DNA of 64,000 nt from assembly GCF_000981585.1 (NCBI RefSeq), contig NZ_LN831776.1:3083187-3147186 (forward strand), read 5' to 3'. Both the position numbers and the translations under genes were made by a program. Shown here one piece after another: positions 18,087 through 27,029 of the stretch. Each line of letters begins with the position of its first letter. The first letter of the stretch is position 1. The stretch comes from Paenibacillus riograndensis SBR5. GTDB taxonomy: Bacteria; Bacillota; Bacilli; Paenibacillales; Paenibacillaceae. The notes below the pieces were generated by a model, which searched no databases, was not told the origin of the DNA, and saw only the letters and a program-made list of their open reading frames with translations.

Positions 18087-19451
18087 CTAAGCAGTACCCG
18101 GCTTGTTGTGCGCATATTGCCGCTGCACTTTGACCAGGCGGGACAGCAGCAGAATAGCCCCGATGGCCAGGCCTGTGATGAGGCCGACCCAGTAGCCATA
18201 TGCCGCTAGACTGGTGTAAGTGGCCAGCACATATCCGGTGGGAAGGCCGATTACCCAGTAGGCGATAAAACAGATGATGAATGCCGGATTTACATCCTTG
18301 TAGCCCCGCAGGACGCCCTGTGTAGGGGTGGCGATGGCATCGGAAATCTGAAAGAAAATAGCGTAGATCAGAAAGTGCCGGATGAGTGAAATGACCTCAG
18401 GCTCATCGGAGTAAAGGCCGGCAACATGGCTGCCTGCGAACAGCAGTACAAGAGCTGTAGCGAGTGAGAGGACAGCCGCTGTTCCAATGCCCATGATTCC
18501 ATATTGCCGCGCATCCTTCAGCCGGCCGGCTCCGTTCTCGAAGCCGACCAGAATCGTCAGGCTCATACAAATGCTTAGCGGAATCATATACAGGGTGGAA
18601 GCAAAATTAATGGCTGCTTGATGGGCTGCAATGGTTATTGTATCGAACCGGCTCATGAGAAGTGTCACGGCTGAAAAAACCGCCGTTTCAAAAAAGATGG
18701 AGAAGCCGATCGGTACGCCGATTTTTAGCAGTTCCTTGAAGCTGCGCAGAGACATAAAGTGAAAGCTGCGGAACAGCCGGAGGCTCCGGAAAGGCTCGGT
18801 GCGGTAGACAAACATCAGAGCGATGCCGAAGATCACCCAATACGTAATCGCTGATGCGACTCCCGCACCAACACCGCCGAGGCGGGGGAAGCCGAATTTA
18901 CCAAAGATCAGCAGATAGTTGAGCCCTACATTGACTGGCAGGGCAATCAGAGTAATGAACATCGAGACCCGTGTCTGGCCCAGAGCGTCAATACAGCTGC
19001 GGATAACCGTATAGCCAAAGAGCGGAATGATCCCGACTGAGATCGCGCACAGGAAACGAAAGGCGATATCGTGAACCTGCGGCTCCAGATTCATGAAATG
19101 AAGCACCGGTGAAAGCGCGAAGGTTCCAGCTGCCAGAACAAGGAGCGACACAAGCAGGGACAGCCAAATGCCTTGGGTGACCTGGTATGCTACGTCGCCT
19201 TCCTTTTTACTTCCCATCAAATGTGACACTAAAGGGGTGATCCCCATCAATATCCCGCTGAGTCCTGTTTGAATCGGAATCCACAGGCTGGTTCCAATGG
19301 CTACGCCGGCCAGATCGTCCGTACCAAATTTGCCGGACATATTCGTATCAAAGAAGGTAATAGCTGACAGGGCAATTTGTGTAATGAGGATGGGAAATAA
19401 AATATACAGAAATTGTCTTGCTTTTTGTTTTATTGAAGTAGTAGGTATCAT
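18087..19451 (-). CDS. MATE family multidrug efflux transporter
   Basis: A 454-residue polytopic protein with about twelve helices, of the NorM/DinF-like MATE superfamily that expels cationic compounds by Na+ or H+ antiport. The N-terminal half shows FDTNMSGKFGTDDLAGVAIGTSLWIPIQ, the usual first-helix signature, and the halves are related in pattern (AGVASAITYW versus the later repeat). ATG 19451 has GAGG about 10 bases upstream. It is a single gene in a 1.5-kb slot. Substrate is unknown. Confidence 0.92.
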   Translation of the reverse strand: MIPTTSIKQKARQFLYILFPILITQIALSAITFFDTNMSGKFGTDDLAGVAIGTSLWIPIQTGLSGILMGITPLVSHLMGSKKEGDVAYQVTQGIWLSLLVSLLVLAAGTFALSPVLHFMNLEPQVHDIAFRFLCAISVGIIPLFGYTVIRSCIDALGQTRVSMFITLIALPVNVGLNYLLIFGKFGFPRLGGVGAGVASAITYWVIFGIALMFVYRTEPFRSLRLFRSFHFMSLRSFKELLKIGVPIGFSIFFETAVFSAVTLLMSRFDTITIAAHQAAINFASTLYMIPLSICMSLTILVGFENGAGRLKDARQYGIMGIGTAAVLSLATALVLLFAGSHVAGLYSDEPEVISLIRHFLIYAIFFQISDAIATPTQGVLRGYKDVNPAFIICFIAYWVIGLPTGYVLATYTSLAAYGYWVGLITGLAIGAILLLSRLVKVQRQYAHNKPGTA

Positions 19452-19504
19452 TATATTTAAGCCTCATTATTCTTAATTCTTATTGTAGATCCAGGGTTAA
19501 TTCT

Positions 19505-19533
19505 CCAGTAAAAGGACCCCACAAAGTGGGGTC
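19505..19533 (-). terminator. Terminator of the DUF4015 gene
   Basis: On the minus strand GACCCCAC, loop TTT, GTGGGGTC (19515-19533), then CTTTTACT. It lies between two minus-strand genes and would isolate the MATE gene from the upstream one. Confidence 0.85.
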
Positions 19534-19587
19534 TTCAATGCTGCGTATGTTAAATAGAAATCTGATGATTGCAGGAAGCTTAATTGC

Positions 19588-20850
19588 TTATTTACCGTAA
19601 TCCACGCCAGCTGTGTAGCGGTTGTTGGCATTCCAGAGCAGGAATTCGTCGACGTTCTTTTCTTTGAGGGCACGAATTTGGTCTTCGACCTGCTGCTTGC
19701 CGTATTTGACATAATGTCCGCTTCCAAGCCAGCTTGCGGTGAAGTCTTGAATCCAGGGCCGGATGATCGGCTTGTAGCTGCCCAGAGGGTCGAGCTTCTT
19801 ATGAGTATCAACCATAGAGCCTTTGATGGTGGCATACGGGTTCTTATCGGGATCTTTTACATCAAACCATCCGGTGGAGTAATGGCTTGGATAGACCATA
19901 GGGCTGATGACATCCACGTTCTTCGATATTTTTACAAAGTCCTGGCCGATCCCTTCAGCAGCAGGCACCGAGGCGGCATACCCGAAAATATCTACCGACA
20001 CGCGGACACCGAGCGGCCCGAGCTCTGATTTGGCGTATTTGACAAAATCGGAAATAATCTCGACACGCGGCCGGTCGCTTTTGGTATATTTGAGCGTTTC
20101 CGCACGTTTTTCGAAGCCCTCGGGGAACCGCACATAATCGAACTGGATTTCTTTGAAGCCCAGCTTCACAGCCTCTTTGGCAATGTCCACATTGTATTTC
20201 CAGACATCCTGGTTATAGGGATTAACGAAGCTGTCCCCGCCTTTGTTCGTCCAGACAGAGCCATTGGCATTTACAAAGGAAAGCTCCGGTTTTTTCTTGG
20301 CGAGTACAGAATCTTTGAAAACAACAATCCGCGCAATCGGATATACGTCATGTTTTTTCAAGCGGGCCATTAATTGGTTGATGTCACCGATGAACGGCTG
20401 CGGATGGCCCAGCTTCTGAAGTTCGGGGTTATCCGTTTTATATGTGATGTATCCGGCATCGTCCTTAATGTCAATAACCATTGAGTTCAGCTCGGTTTTG
20501 TCGAGCAGGTCCAGCAGAGTCGTCATCCGGGAACCGCCGGCACTGTAAGCTGTTACGTAAATACCCTTAATCTTGGGGGCATCCGGCTGGGGATCTGTAA
20601 GGATGGCAGTGTCTGCTGCTCCGGCAGCCGTGCCCGGTGAAGCCTCTGTCCCAGGCGATGCGCCTGAAGAAGGTGTTGCGGCATTGCCGCCCCCAGTGTT
20701 CTGTGATGCGCCAGGATTTGCGGTGTGCTGTGCGGTGATGGTTGGATTCATGGCAGACTGCAGTGCTGCAGCCACATCGGCTTCATGTGCAGGCTGCTGA
20801 ACGCCGACGCCTCCCAGAGCCATCATCAGTAGAGCCCAGGTGATGTTCAT
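19588..20850 (-). CDS. Putative secreted glycoside hydrolase (DUF4015)
   Basis: A 420-residue protein. It has a short N-terminal hydrophobic segment (a signal peptide or anchor), then a low-complexity Thr/Pro/Gly/Ala linker (about 30-80), then a roughly 330-residue DUF4015 domain related to TIM-barrel glycoside hydrolases. Family marks are KGIYVTAYSAGG, MVIDIKDDAGYITY, EIQFDYVRFPEG and ISPMVYPSHYSTGWF; the Asp/Glu in these strands are candidate acid/base residues. ATG 20850 follows GGGAGAG with good spacing; an extension to 20910 has no such site. Substrate is unknown, probably wall or exopolysaccharide. Confidence 0.88.
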   Translation of the reverse strand: MNITWALLMMALGGVGVQQPAHEADVAAALQSAMNPTITAQHTANPGASQNTGGGNAATPSSGASPGTEASPGTAAGAADTAILTDPQPDAPKIKGIYVTAYSAGGSRMTTLLDLLDKTELNSMVIDIKDDAGYITYKTDNPELQKLGHPQPFIGDINQLMARLKKHDVYPIARIVVFKDSVLAKKKPELSFVNANGSVWTNKGGDSFVNPYNQDVWKYNVDIAKEAVKLGFKEIQFDYVRFPEGFEKRAETLKYTKSDRPRVEIISDFVKYAKSELGPLGVRVSVDIFGYAASVPAAEGIGQDFVKISKNVDVISPMVYPSHYSTGWFDVKDPDKNPYATIKGSMVDTHKKLDPLGSYKPIIRPWIQDFTASWLGSGHYVKYGKQQVEDQIRALKEKNVDEFLLWNANNRYTAGVDYGK

Positions 20851-21087
20851 TTGTTTATTCTCTCCCTTTATGTACATTCCCTTAAAGTATAAAGGAACGG
20901 CGGCGGCCAAAAAGAACAGACTTGTAACAATCCCCGTAATTTTGGTCGTAGAATAACCGCTCTTGTTGTTTATAAACGGGATGCACCGATTCTAAACGCT
21001 GTATTTAAAAAGTAAATGCCGCCCGGGTCCGGCACGTGGCCGAATCCAAAGCGGCAGCTATCCAAAACTGATTTCCAAGCGGCTTGC

Positions 21088-21282
21088 TTATTGAAGATAC
21101 GCAGAATTCTGATGCTCGCAAATGCTGTAATGGATAATATCCATAGCATCCTCCGGCTCAAGAATACTTAGACCGTCACGCAGAACAATTACGGAATTCA
21201 ATTCATCCTGCTTCAGAAAAGGTATCATATCCGGATACCATCTCATGACGATTGCTGACAGTTTTACCGTTTCCATTTCCAC
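21088..21282 (-). CDS. Small hypothetical protein
   Basis: A 64-residue acidic protein (MEMETVKLSAIVMRWYPDMIPFL...). The GTG at 21282 sits about 6 bases after AAGGGTG; GTG 21291 and ATG 21276 are alternatives. The sequence has a hydrophobic N-terminal half and a helix with EPEDAMDIIHYSICEHQ. I do not recognise the family. It stands alone on the minus strand between the DUF4015 and YitT genes. Confidence 0.6.
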   Translation of the reverse strand: MEMETVKLSAIVMRWYPDMIPFLKQDELNSVIVLRDGLSILEPEDAMDIIHYSICEHQNSAYLQ

Positions 21283-21450
21283 AACAATCACCCTTTCCTT
21301 TTTCGAATAGTGCTGAATTGAAATTCAGGTTCATCGGAAAACGAAGTGCCAGGAAAAAAGAGGGTAAATCACAATCTTCATGAAATTTGTAAGGTCCTGC
21401 GTGACTCTAATATATCACAATTTTGAGGCAGGCGCATTTTTTTCGGGGGC

Positions 21451-22278
21451 CTATCTTTTGCGGAAGGAGCCCATCACCCCGACCGTTTCTACAATGTTCA
21501 CAAAAGCCTGGGGATCACTGTTTTTGATAATCCGCTTGAGCTCAGCAAGCTCATAACGTGTCGTTACTGTCATTAGCATGTCCCGTTCGATATGAGAATA
21601 AGCGCCTTCGGTTTTAATTTTTGTAACGCCGCGCTGAAGCACCAGCAGCTGTTTCAGCAGTTCATCCGTCCGGGTGGTTACAATATATACCGTAACTTTG
21701 ATATGGCTGATGTGAATGAGATCCACCACTCTGCCGGAGACGTAAATGGAAACCATAGAAGCCAGAGCTAAATTCCAGTTGTTGTCAAAATAGGCTGCGG
21801 CAAGGATGACGAGGGCATTCATTCCCACAAGGACGTTGCCAATTGGAAAATCGCGGTATCGTGTGATGATGGACCCCAGAATATCAAATCCTCCGGAAGA
21901 GCCGCCAACCCGGAAAGAGACACCGGCGCCCACACCTACAAGCACTCCGCCAAAAACCGAGGCCAGCAGCATGTCCGAAGCTACGGTTGCTGTTGGAATG
22001 AGGGCCATCAGCCAGGTAGTTGCGCCTACCGACAGAATGCTCATAACGATAAATCTCCGGCCCAGCTGAAACCAGCCAGCGACCAGCAAAGGCACATTGA
22101 ACAGCAGGTAGAGCAAACTAATGTTAAACGGAGTAAAGTAACCCACAAGCATTGCGAGCCCTGAAACTCCTCCGCTCAGCAGCCTGTGCGGGATCAAAAA
22201 CAGATTGAAGCCGCATGCAATCATTGCTGAACCGAAGATAACCGCAAGGTAATTGCCGATTTGCTTTAGTCTTAACAA
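21451..22278 (-). CDS. YitT family membrane protein
   Basis: A 275-residue protein with five membrane helices (DUF161) and a cytosolic C-terminal DUF2179 domain (about 210-270, ending VNIVETVGVMGSF). The Gly-rich motif GVGAGVSFRVGGSSGGFDILG near residue 118 is a strong YitT signature, as is NLFLIPHRLLSGGVSGLAML. Members may be transporters; no substrate is established. The start is TTG at 22278, after AGAGGTGA. It is divergent from the helicase gene, with a 317-base gap. Confidence 0.93.
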   Translation of the reverse strand: MLRLKQIGNYLAVIFGSAMIACGFNLFLIPHRLLSGGVSGLAMLVGYFTPFNISLLYLLFNVPLLVAGWFQLGRRFIVMSILSVGATTWLMALIPTATVASDMLLASVFGGVLVGVGAGVSFRVGGSSGGFDILGSIITRYRDFPIGNVLVGMNALVILAAAYFDNNWNLALASMVSIYVSGRVVDLIHISHIKVTVYIVTTRTDELLKQLLVLQRGVTKIKTEGAYSHIERDMLMTVTTRYELAELKRIIKNSDPQAFVNIVETVGVMGSFRKR

Positions 22279-22595
22279 GCCAATTCACCTCTGACATGTA
22301 ATGTAAGTAATGAAAGAAAGGAATACACTGGTATTCCTGATCGGGTTTGTGATATAATGTATAGGATATTCTTGAGTAGAACGTTACAATGGTATTTTTG
22401 CATTGATTAGGATGCAATATACAATTGTTCAGGCGCATTCAAGTGGCCTGATCTTAGGACATCTTTTGGTCCCAATGCGAGCTAAACCATGCAGAGAATC
22501 CGGCATGATTGGACAGCCTATAAATGTGTTTACCGCTACTTAAGAATACAGACAAGCATGTGGAATGTCCACTGTATAGAAGGAGCATGAATAAT
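22279..22595. other. Divergent intergenic region with operator-like palindrome
   Basis: This 317-base gap separates the YitT and helicase genes. It contains AGGAATAC-ACTG-GTATTCCT (22319-22338, perfect 8-bp arms), which overlaps the likely -35 region of a promoter with TATAAT at 22353-22358. If that promoter serves the helicase, the leader is about 230 bases, long enough for cold-shock type control. No ORF of coding character is visible. Confidence 0.5.
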
Positions 22596-24227
22596 TTGAA
22601 AACATTCGCAGAATTCGGCCTGGAGCCAAAAGTGCTTCAAGCAATCACAGAGCTAGGATTTGAGGAAGCAACACCCATTCAGGAGCAGGCGATTCCGATT
22701 GCATTGACCGGATCGGATCTTATCGGCCAGGCGCAGACCGGTACAGGTAAAACCGCTGCTTTCGGGATTCCCCTCATCTCCAAGATCGCCCGGGAAGAAG
22801 AGAAGATCCTTGCACTTGTCATGACACCGACACGTGAGCTTGCGATTCAGGTAGCTGAGGAAATCGGCAAATTGACCCGCTTCAAAGGACTCCGCTCCCT
22901 GGCCATTTACGGCGGGCAGGATATCGGCCGCCAGATCCGCGGCCTGAAGAAGAAACCGCAGATCATCATCGGTACCCCTGGACGCCTTCTGGACCACATT
23001 AACCGCAAAACCATCCGCCTCGATGATGTCCAGACCATTGTGCTGGACGAAGCTGACGAAATGCTGGATATGGGCTTCATGGAAGACATCCAGACGATTC
23101 TCAAGCTTGTACCGGAAGAACGCCAGACCATGCTGTTCTCAGCTACAATGCCTCCTAACATTCAACGTCTTGCCCAGCAGTTCCTGAAGAATCCGCAGCA
23201 TGTTTCCGTAATCCCGAAACAAATCAGCGCACCTCTGATTGACCAGGCTTATATTGAGGTTCCTGAGCGCCAGAAGTTCGAAGCTCTGAGCCGCCTGATT
23301 GACATGGAATCCCCTGATTTGGCGATCGTATTCGGCCGCACCAAACGCCGGGTTGACGAGCTGGCTGAAGGATTGCAAAAACGCGGTTATTCCGCAGACG
23401 GACTGCATGGCGACTTGTCCCAGAACCAGCGGGATGCCGTAATGCGCAAATTCCGCGACGGCAGCATTGATGTGCTTGTTGCTACAGACGTTGCAGCCCG
23501 CGGACTCGACGTTTCCGGTGTAACTCATGTTATCAACTTTGACCTGCCGCAGGATCCTGAGAGTTATGTACACCGTATCGGCCGTACAGGCCGTGCGGGC
23601 AAGGAAGGGACTGCCTGGTCTTTCGTGACTCCCCGCGAGATGGATCACCTGCACCTGATTGAACGTGTCACACGTCACCGTATTACCCGCAAACCGCTTC
23701 CGACAATGGCTGAGGCTATCGAAGGCAAGCAGCGCATTACTGCTGAACGTTTGCTGGCAATGGTTGAAGGCGGCGGCGAGCTGAACGAATACAAAGGCAT
23801 CGCCATTCAGCTTCTGGAGCAATATGATTCCGTTCAGCTGCTGACTGCGGCTATGAAGCTGCTTACCGGCGACACCAAGGATGCCCAGGTTGAATTGACA
23901 CCGGAAGATCCGATCCGTGTCAAACGCCGTGGCGGCAAAAATGACATCCGCAGCGGACGCAAGCCGAACGGCGGATATGGCGGCAACCGCACAGGTTCCG
24001 GAAGCGGCGGCGGATACCGTGGCAACCGTGACAATGCAAGCGGCGGCAGCCGTGGCGGTTACAGCAGCGGGTACGGCAGCGGCGGATATGGCGGCGGCTA
24101 CAAAGGCAACCGTGATTCCGGTGCAGGCCGTGATGGCGGTGCCGGACGCAGCGGGGACCGCAAACCCTACACACGTCCAAGCAGCACAAGCACACGTCCG
24201 GCTAAACGCGATGATTACGATATCTAA
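22596..24227 (+). CDS. DEAD-box RNA helicase (CshA type)
   Basis: A 543-residue ATP-dependent RNA helicase for ribosome assembly or mRNA decay. Motifs in order: Q motif (ATPIQ, 25-30), I AQTGTGKT (45-52), PTRELA, TPGRLLD, II DEAD (151-154), III SAT (181-183), [12 protein letters not shown] (about 297) and [12 protein letters not shown] (about 326). The tail from about residue 458 is Gly/Arg/Asn-rich (repeats like GGYGG and GYRGN), a nonspecific RNA-binding extension. The TTG at 22596 is preferred: AAGGAG is 10 bases before it but only one base before the ATG at 22587. The protein resembles B. subtilis CshA. Confidence 0.95.
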   Translation: MKTFAEFGLEPKVLQAITELGFEEATPIQEQAIPIALTGSDLIGQAQTGTGKTAAFGIPLISKIAREEEKILALVMTPTRELAIQVAEEIGKLTRFKGLRSLAIYGGQDIGRQIRGLKKKPQIIIGTPGRLLDHINRKTIRLDDVQTIVLDEADEMLDMGFMEDIQTILKLVPEERQTMLFSATMPPNIQRLAQQFLKNPQHVSVIPKQISAPLIDQAYIEVPERQKFEALSRLIDMESPDLAIVFGRTKRRVDELAEGLQKRGYSADGLHGDLSQNQRDAVMRKFRDGSIDVLVATDVAARGLDVSGVTHVINFDLPQDPESYVHRIGRTGRAGKEGTAWSFVTPREMDHLHLIERVTRHRITRKPLPTMAEAIEGKQRITAERLLAMVEGGGELNEYKGIAIQLLEQYDSVQLLTAAMKLLTGDTKDAQVELTPEDPIRVKRRGGKNDIRSGRKPNGGYGGNRTGSGSGGGYRGNRDNASGGSRGGYSSGYGSGGYGGGYKGNRDSGAGRDGGAGRSGDRKPYTRPSSTSTRPAKRDDYDI

Positions 24228-24245
24228 TCAGCAGCACAGCTGACA

Positions 24246-24287
24246 CAAGAAGACGAGCGGCCACAAGGCGCCCTCGTCTTCTTTTTG
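24246..24287 (+). terminator. Terminator of the helicase gene
   Basis: AAGAAGACGAG (24247-24257) pairs with CTCGTCTTCTT (from 24273), followed by a T-run. Confidence 0.9.
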
Positions 24288-24297
24288 TTTGCTTGAT

Positions 24298-24390
24298 TTA
24301 GACGAAAGTGCGAGTGATGATGACAAGCAGAATGAAGAGGACAAGAATCGTGCCAGTCGAAGTAAACGGATTACAACAAGGTGTAGACAT
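24298..24390 (-). CDS. YjcZ-like sporulation mini-protein (unlisted ORF)
   Basis: A 30-residue frame: a polar start (MSTPCCNPFTSTG) followed by one hydrophobic helix (TILVLFILLVIITRTFV). This is the design of the tiny YjcZ/YtrI-like membrane proteins made in Bacillus and Paenibacillus sporulation. A perfect AAGGAGG stands 8 bases before the ATG (rc of 24399-24405), strong support for translation. It is convergent with the helicase gene and uses the same short intergenic space. Its role is unknown; the family name rests on pattern only. Confidence 0.75.
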   Translation of the reverse strand: MSTPCCNPFTSTGTILVLFILLVIITRTFV

Positions 24391-24567
24391 GAGGCTAACC
24401 TCCTTCAAAAATGGTAATTTTGTGGTTACGATTCTAATATATGGACTCCTCTCCATGTCTGCTTAGACATTGACCCAGAATCGTAAACTTGGGCGCTGGA
24501 AAAGTCCGGGTCAAATAGGGTATAGTTAAGATACGCAGTATGCGCGAGACAGACAGGAGGAAGGGAC

Positions 24568-25383
24568 TTGGAGTTTAAGGGAGCAATGGGCGGTTTATAC
24601 CGCATCACGGAGTGGATATCACGTATTGCCTTCAGCAATATTTTGTGGGCGCTATGTTCGATTCCGTTTCTGTTCATCGCAGTGACAAAAATGATCATGC
24701 TGGGTTCGGGAGCGGGGGGGCCCAATGAACAGATCACACTCAACTGGGTACTTGGCATTTTGGCGCCTTTCACTGTATTTCCGGCAACGGCAGCGCTGTT
24801 TACCGTTGTGCGCAAATGGGTGATGGGCAATACGGATGTCAGCACATTCCGCACTTTTTTTCAGGGGTACAAAGAAAATTATTTGAAGAGCATGCTTGGA
24901 GGCGGTATCTATACCCTGCTGACTGTCATTATGTACGTGGATGTAACCGTATATATGACGCAGATGGCCAATTTTAAAATTGTGGGCATTCTAATGCTGG
25001 TGCTGATGATTATTTTGTTCGTCTCCATGTTTAATTTCTTTTCGATTGTGGTTCATTATCAAATGACCTTCAAGGAAGTGGTGAAGAATTCCATTCTGCT
25101 GACTATCGCACGGCCGATTCGAGTGTTCTCGACACTTATTGGTGCAGCGGTTCTCGTCTATATAGGTCTGCGGTATCCGGTGCTGTATGTGATCTGTATT
25201 CCGACACTGATTGCGATGCTGGCCTTCTTTAATTTCTATGCCACATACAACAAGCTTCAAGAGCAGGTGGAGAAGAAGAAACAAGAGGAAGAACTGGCTG
25301 CCTTGGAGGCTGCGGAGAAAGAAGCCGATGATGACGATGATCAGGCGGAAGATGAGAGCGATAAAGATCTCAAGCGCATCTAA
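24568..25383 (+). CDS. YesL family membrane protein (DUF624)
   Basis: A 271-residue protein with five membrane helices and the DUF624 signatures GGLYRITEWISRIAFSNILW at the start and TFFQGYKENYLKS after helix 2. The last 40 residues are a highly charged tail (Glu/Asp-rich, AEKEADDDDDQAEDESD), unusual in length. The start is TTG at 24568 after AGGAGGAAGGG. YesL-type proteins often accompany sugar ABC transporters, but this copy stands alone upstream of the 6S RNA candidate. Function unknown. Confidence 0.88.
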   Translation: MEFKGAMGGLYRITEWISRIAFSNILWALCSIPFLFIAVTKMIMLGSGAGGPNEQITLNWVLGILAPFTVFPATAALFTVVRKWVMGNTDVSTFRTFFQGYKENYLKSMLGGGIYTLLTVIMYVDVTVYMTQMANFKIVGILMLVLMIILFVSMFNFFSIVVHYQMTFKEVVKNSILLTIARPIRVFSTLIGAAVLVYIGLRYPVLYVICIPTLIAMLAFFNFYATYNKLQEQVEKKKQEEELAALEAAEKEADDDDDQAEDESDKDLKRI

Positions 25384-25452
25384 GAATGGTGAGACAGAAG
25401 CTGTAATCAGAGATTGGATTTTGATTCCGGTGTTAATTAAAGCGCATACAGG

Positions 25453-25481
25453 TTTACTTTTTCGTCAAAACGCAATATAAT
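25453..25481 (+). promoter_or_regulatory. Promoter of the 6S RNA candidate
   Basis: TTTACT (25453-25458), 17-base spacer, TATAAT (25476-25481). The expected start is near 25488, exactly where the closing stem of the RNA begins. Confidence 0.65.
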
Positions 25482-25487
25482 ATGTGT

Positions 25488-25680
25488 AATTCCTGCGATG
25501 TTCGTTACGGTTGCTCGTTGTTTTGAACCAATGATAATGTCTTGGGAGATCTACATGAAGCGCAGCTGAACAGCCCTGTCTATACGACCTGGGGAATTCA
25601 AAAACGACTTCTGCGGTCACCCACCTGCTCTAGCAGGTTCAGAAGACACTGTAGCCGGACGGCATAGGCGGGTTTTTCTA
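25488..25680 (+). ncRNA. ssrS: Probable 6S RNA (SsrS)
   Basis: The 459-base gap at 25384-25842 has no gene but holds a well-bounded RNA unit of about 193 bases with its own promoter. Its ends can close (CCTGC near 25492 with GCGGG near 25670), and the T-run GGGTTTTTCT ends it. The apical part is a long rod: CTTCTG...CAGAAG enclosing ACCTG-CTCTAG-CAGGT with the GCGGTCACCCACC word I associate with Firmicute 6S RNAs. Size, closed rod shape and a central less-paired zone fit 6S RNA, which binds sigma-A RNA polymerase. Identification is from pattern memory; a covariance-model search would settle it. Confidence 0.6.
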
Positions 25681-25692
25681 CTGTTATTGACA

Positions 25693-25738
25693 AGGTACCC
25701 TGTTTTCCCGCTTGGCTGCGGATACGGGGTGCCTTTTT
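25693..25738 (+). terminator. Second terminator after the 6S candidate
   Basis: GGTACCCTGTTTTCCCGC and GCGGATACGGGGTGCC form an imperfect hairpin followed by TTTTT. Confidence 0.6.
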
Positions 25739-25842
25739 GTGTATAGTATCAATTATTGAAAGTGAGCAATGCCCTTTTGTTCCGGGGATAAGAATGTTAC
25801 ACTTAGACTATTGAACTTGGGATTTGAAGAGGGGGAAGTATT

Positions 25843-26232
25843 TTGTCGTTGAAAAGAACCTTGGTCGGTTTATTTCGCAGTCATGACGGTACAAGCGACC
25901 GTGCAAAAGACCCTGCATTAAAGACGCGTTACTACAATCTTTCCAGAGACAAAGCGTGGGATGAAGTATCCTCGACGCTGAAGAAGATTCCGGGTTACAA
26001 AGTCCTGCATGAAGTGGAGTCCGTTGGGGAAATCACATTGGAAAAAAGAACAGGCTTCGGCCGGACGCTGGACATTACCGTGTCCGTGTTGAACACTTCA
26101 CCGGTCCGTTGTGCGGTTGATATCTATTCCGCATCCAGAGGATCGCTCGGAGACCTGGGGGCCAATTACCGTGTTATTCAACGCTTATATCAGTCACTGG
26201 ATAAGAAGCTCGGCAAATATAAAGTGGACTGA
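25843..26232 (+). CDS. DUF1499-like protein
   Basis: A 129-residue soluble protein. The C-terminal half (SVLNTSPVRCAVDIYSASRGSLGDLGANYRVIQRLYQSL) follows the DUF1499 pattern, in which a strand pair ends in an S-R-x-G-x-x-D-x-G motif and a final helix. The N-terminal part (YYNLSRDKAWDEVSSTLKKIPGYKVLHE) fits the first helix and strand. No transport signal is visible. The TTG at 25843 follows GGGGGAAG. Function of the family is unknown. Confidence 0.7.
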   Translation: MSLKRTLVGLFRSHDGTSDRAKDPALKTRYYNLSRDKAWDEVSSTLKKIPGYKVLHEVESVGEITLEKRTGFGRTLDITVSVLNTSPVRCAVDIYSASRGSLGDLGANYRVIQRLYQSLDKKLGKYKVD

Positions 26233-26312
26233 GGAACACAGCATTCATCTGTGCTTGGATTGTATGCGGTTTCGGGTGTTCTTCGAACAATCTTTGGTAT
26301 CGCCTAATAAAC

Positions 26313-26349
26313 AAAAAGCGGGAGAAGGATGACCTTCTGCCGCTTTTTT
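26313..26349. terminator. Bidirectional terminator between convergent genes
   Basis: AAAAAGCGGGAGAAGG and CCTTCTGCCGCTTTTTT form a stem with A-run on one side and T-run on the other. It can serve both the DUF1499-like gene and tpx. Confidence 0.9.
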
Positions 26350-26394
26350 ACACAGATTCGAGTGTATTCGCTGAAATATTTGTCTAACGCTGTG

Positions 26395-26913
26395 TTACAG
26401 CAGTTCTTTTACAGCTGCTACAGCAGCTTCATAGTTCGGGTGCTCTGCCATCTCAGCCAGATATTCTACATAGGCCACGGTATCATTTTTGTCGATAACG
26501 AAGATGGAGCGCATATCGAGGCGGAATTCCTTGATCAGGACTCCATAGGCCAGTCCAAAAGAAGCGTCTTTATGGTCAGACAGGGTAATCACCCGGTCAA
26601 TGCCGGCAGCGCCGCACCAGCGGGCTTGGGCGAAAGGGAGGTCCATGCTGATGGTGAGTATGACCACATCGTCACCAAGTTCTGCGGCTTCAGTATTGAA
26701 GCGGCGGGTCTGCGCATCGCATACACCGGTATCCAGAGAAGGCACAACGCTGATCAGCTTGATTTTACCGGCATAATCGCTGAGGGACGCGTCTTCCAAA
26801 AGATTCTTGCTTACCACAAAACCGGGCGCGGTATCGCCGGCTTTCAGCTCTGGCCCTACGAGAGTAATGGGATTGCCCTTGAAAGTGGCTGCACCTGTTC
26901 TTTCTTGCGTCAT
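26395..26913 (-). CDS. tpx: Thiol peroxidase (atypical 2-Cys peroxiredoxin)
   Basis: A 172-residue cytosolic enzyme that reduces peroxides with thioredoxin. The peroxidatic site is PSLDTGVCDAQT with T62 and C65; the resolving cysteine is C100 in ARWCGAAG. Length and the start motif GNPITLVGPELKAGDTAPGF match Tpx. It is monocistronic, with its own promoter and a shared terminator. No feature suggests altered activity. Confidence 0.97.
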   Translation of the reverse strand: MTQERTGAATFKGNPITLVGPELKAGDTAPGFVVSKNLLEDASLSDYAGKIKLISVVPSLDTGVCDAQTRRFNTEAAELGDDVVILTISMDLPFAQARWCGAAGIDRVITLSDHKDASFGLAYGVLIKEFRLDMRSIFVIDKNDTVAYVEYLAEMAEHPNYEAAVAAVKELL

Positions 26914-26964
26914 ATCCTTGTTTCCTCCTTGAATGGTATGATTGGATTCTTACTGCCACAATAA

Positions 26965-26995
26965 ATTATAATCTTTTTAGAAGCTTAATGTCCAA
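26965..26995 (-). promoter_or_regulatory. Likely promoter of tpx
   Basis: Read on the minus strand: TTGGAC (26995-26990), a 19-base spacer, TATAAT (26970-26965). The spacer is long; shifting to TGGACA gives 18. Confidence 0.5.
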
Positions 26996-27029
26996 CGGGG
27001 ACACATTATGATACATAAGGGATGGTGCT

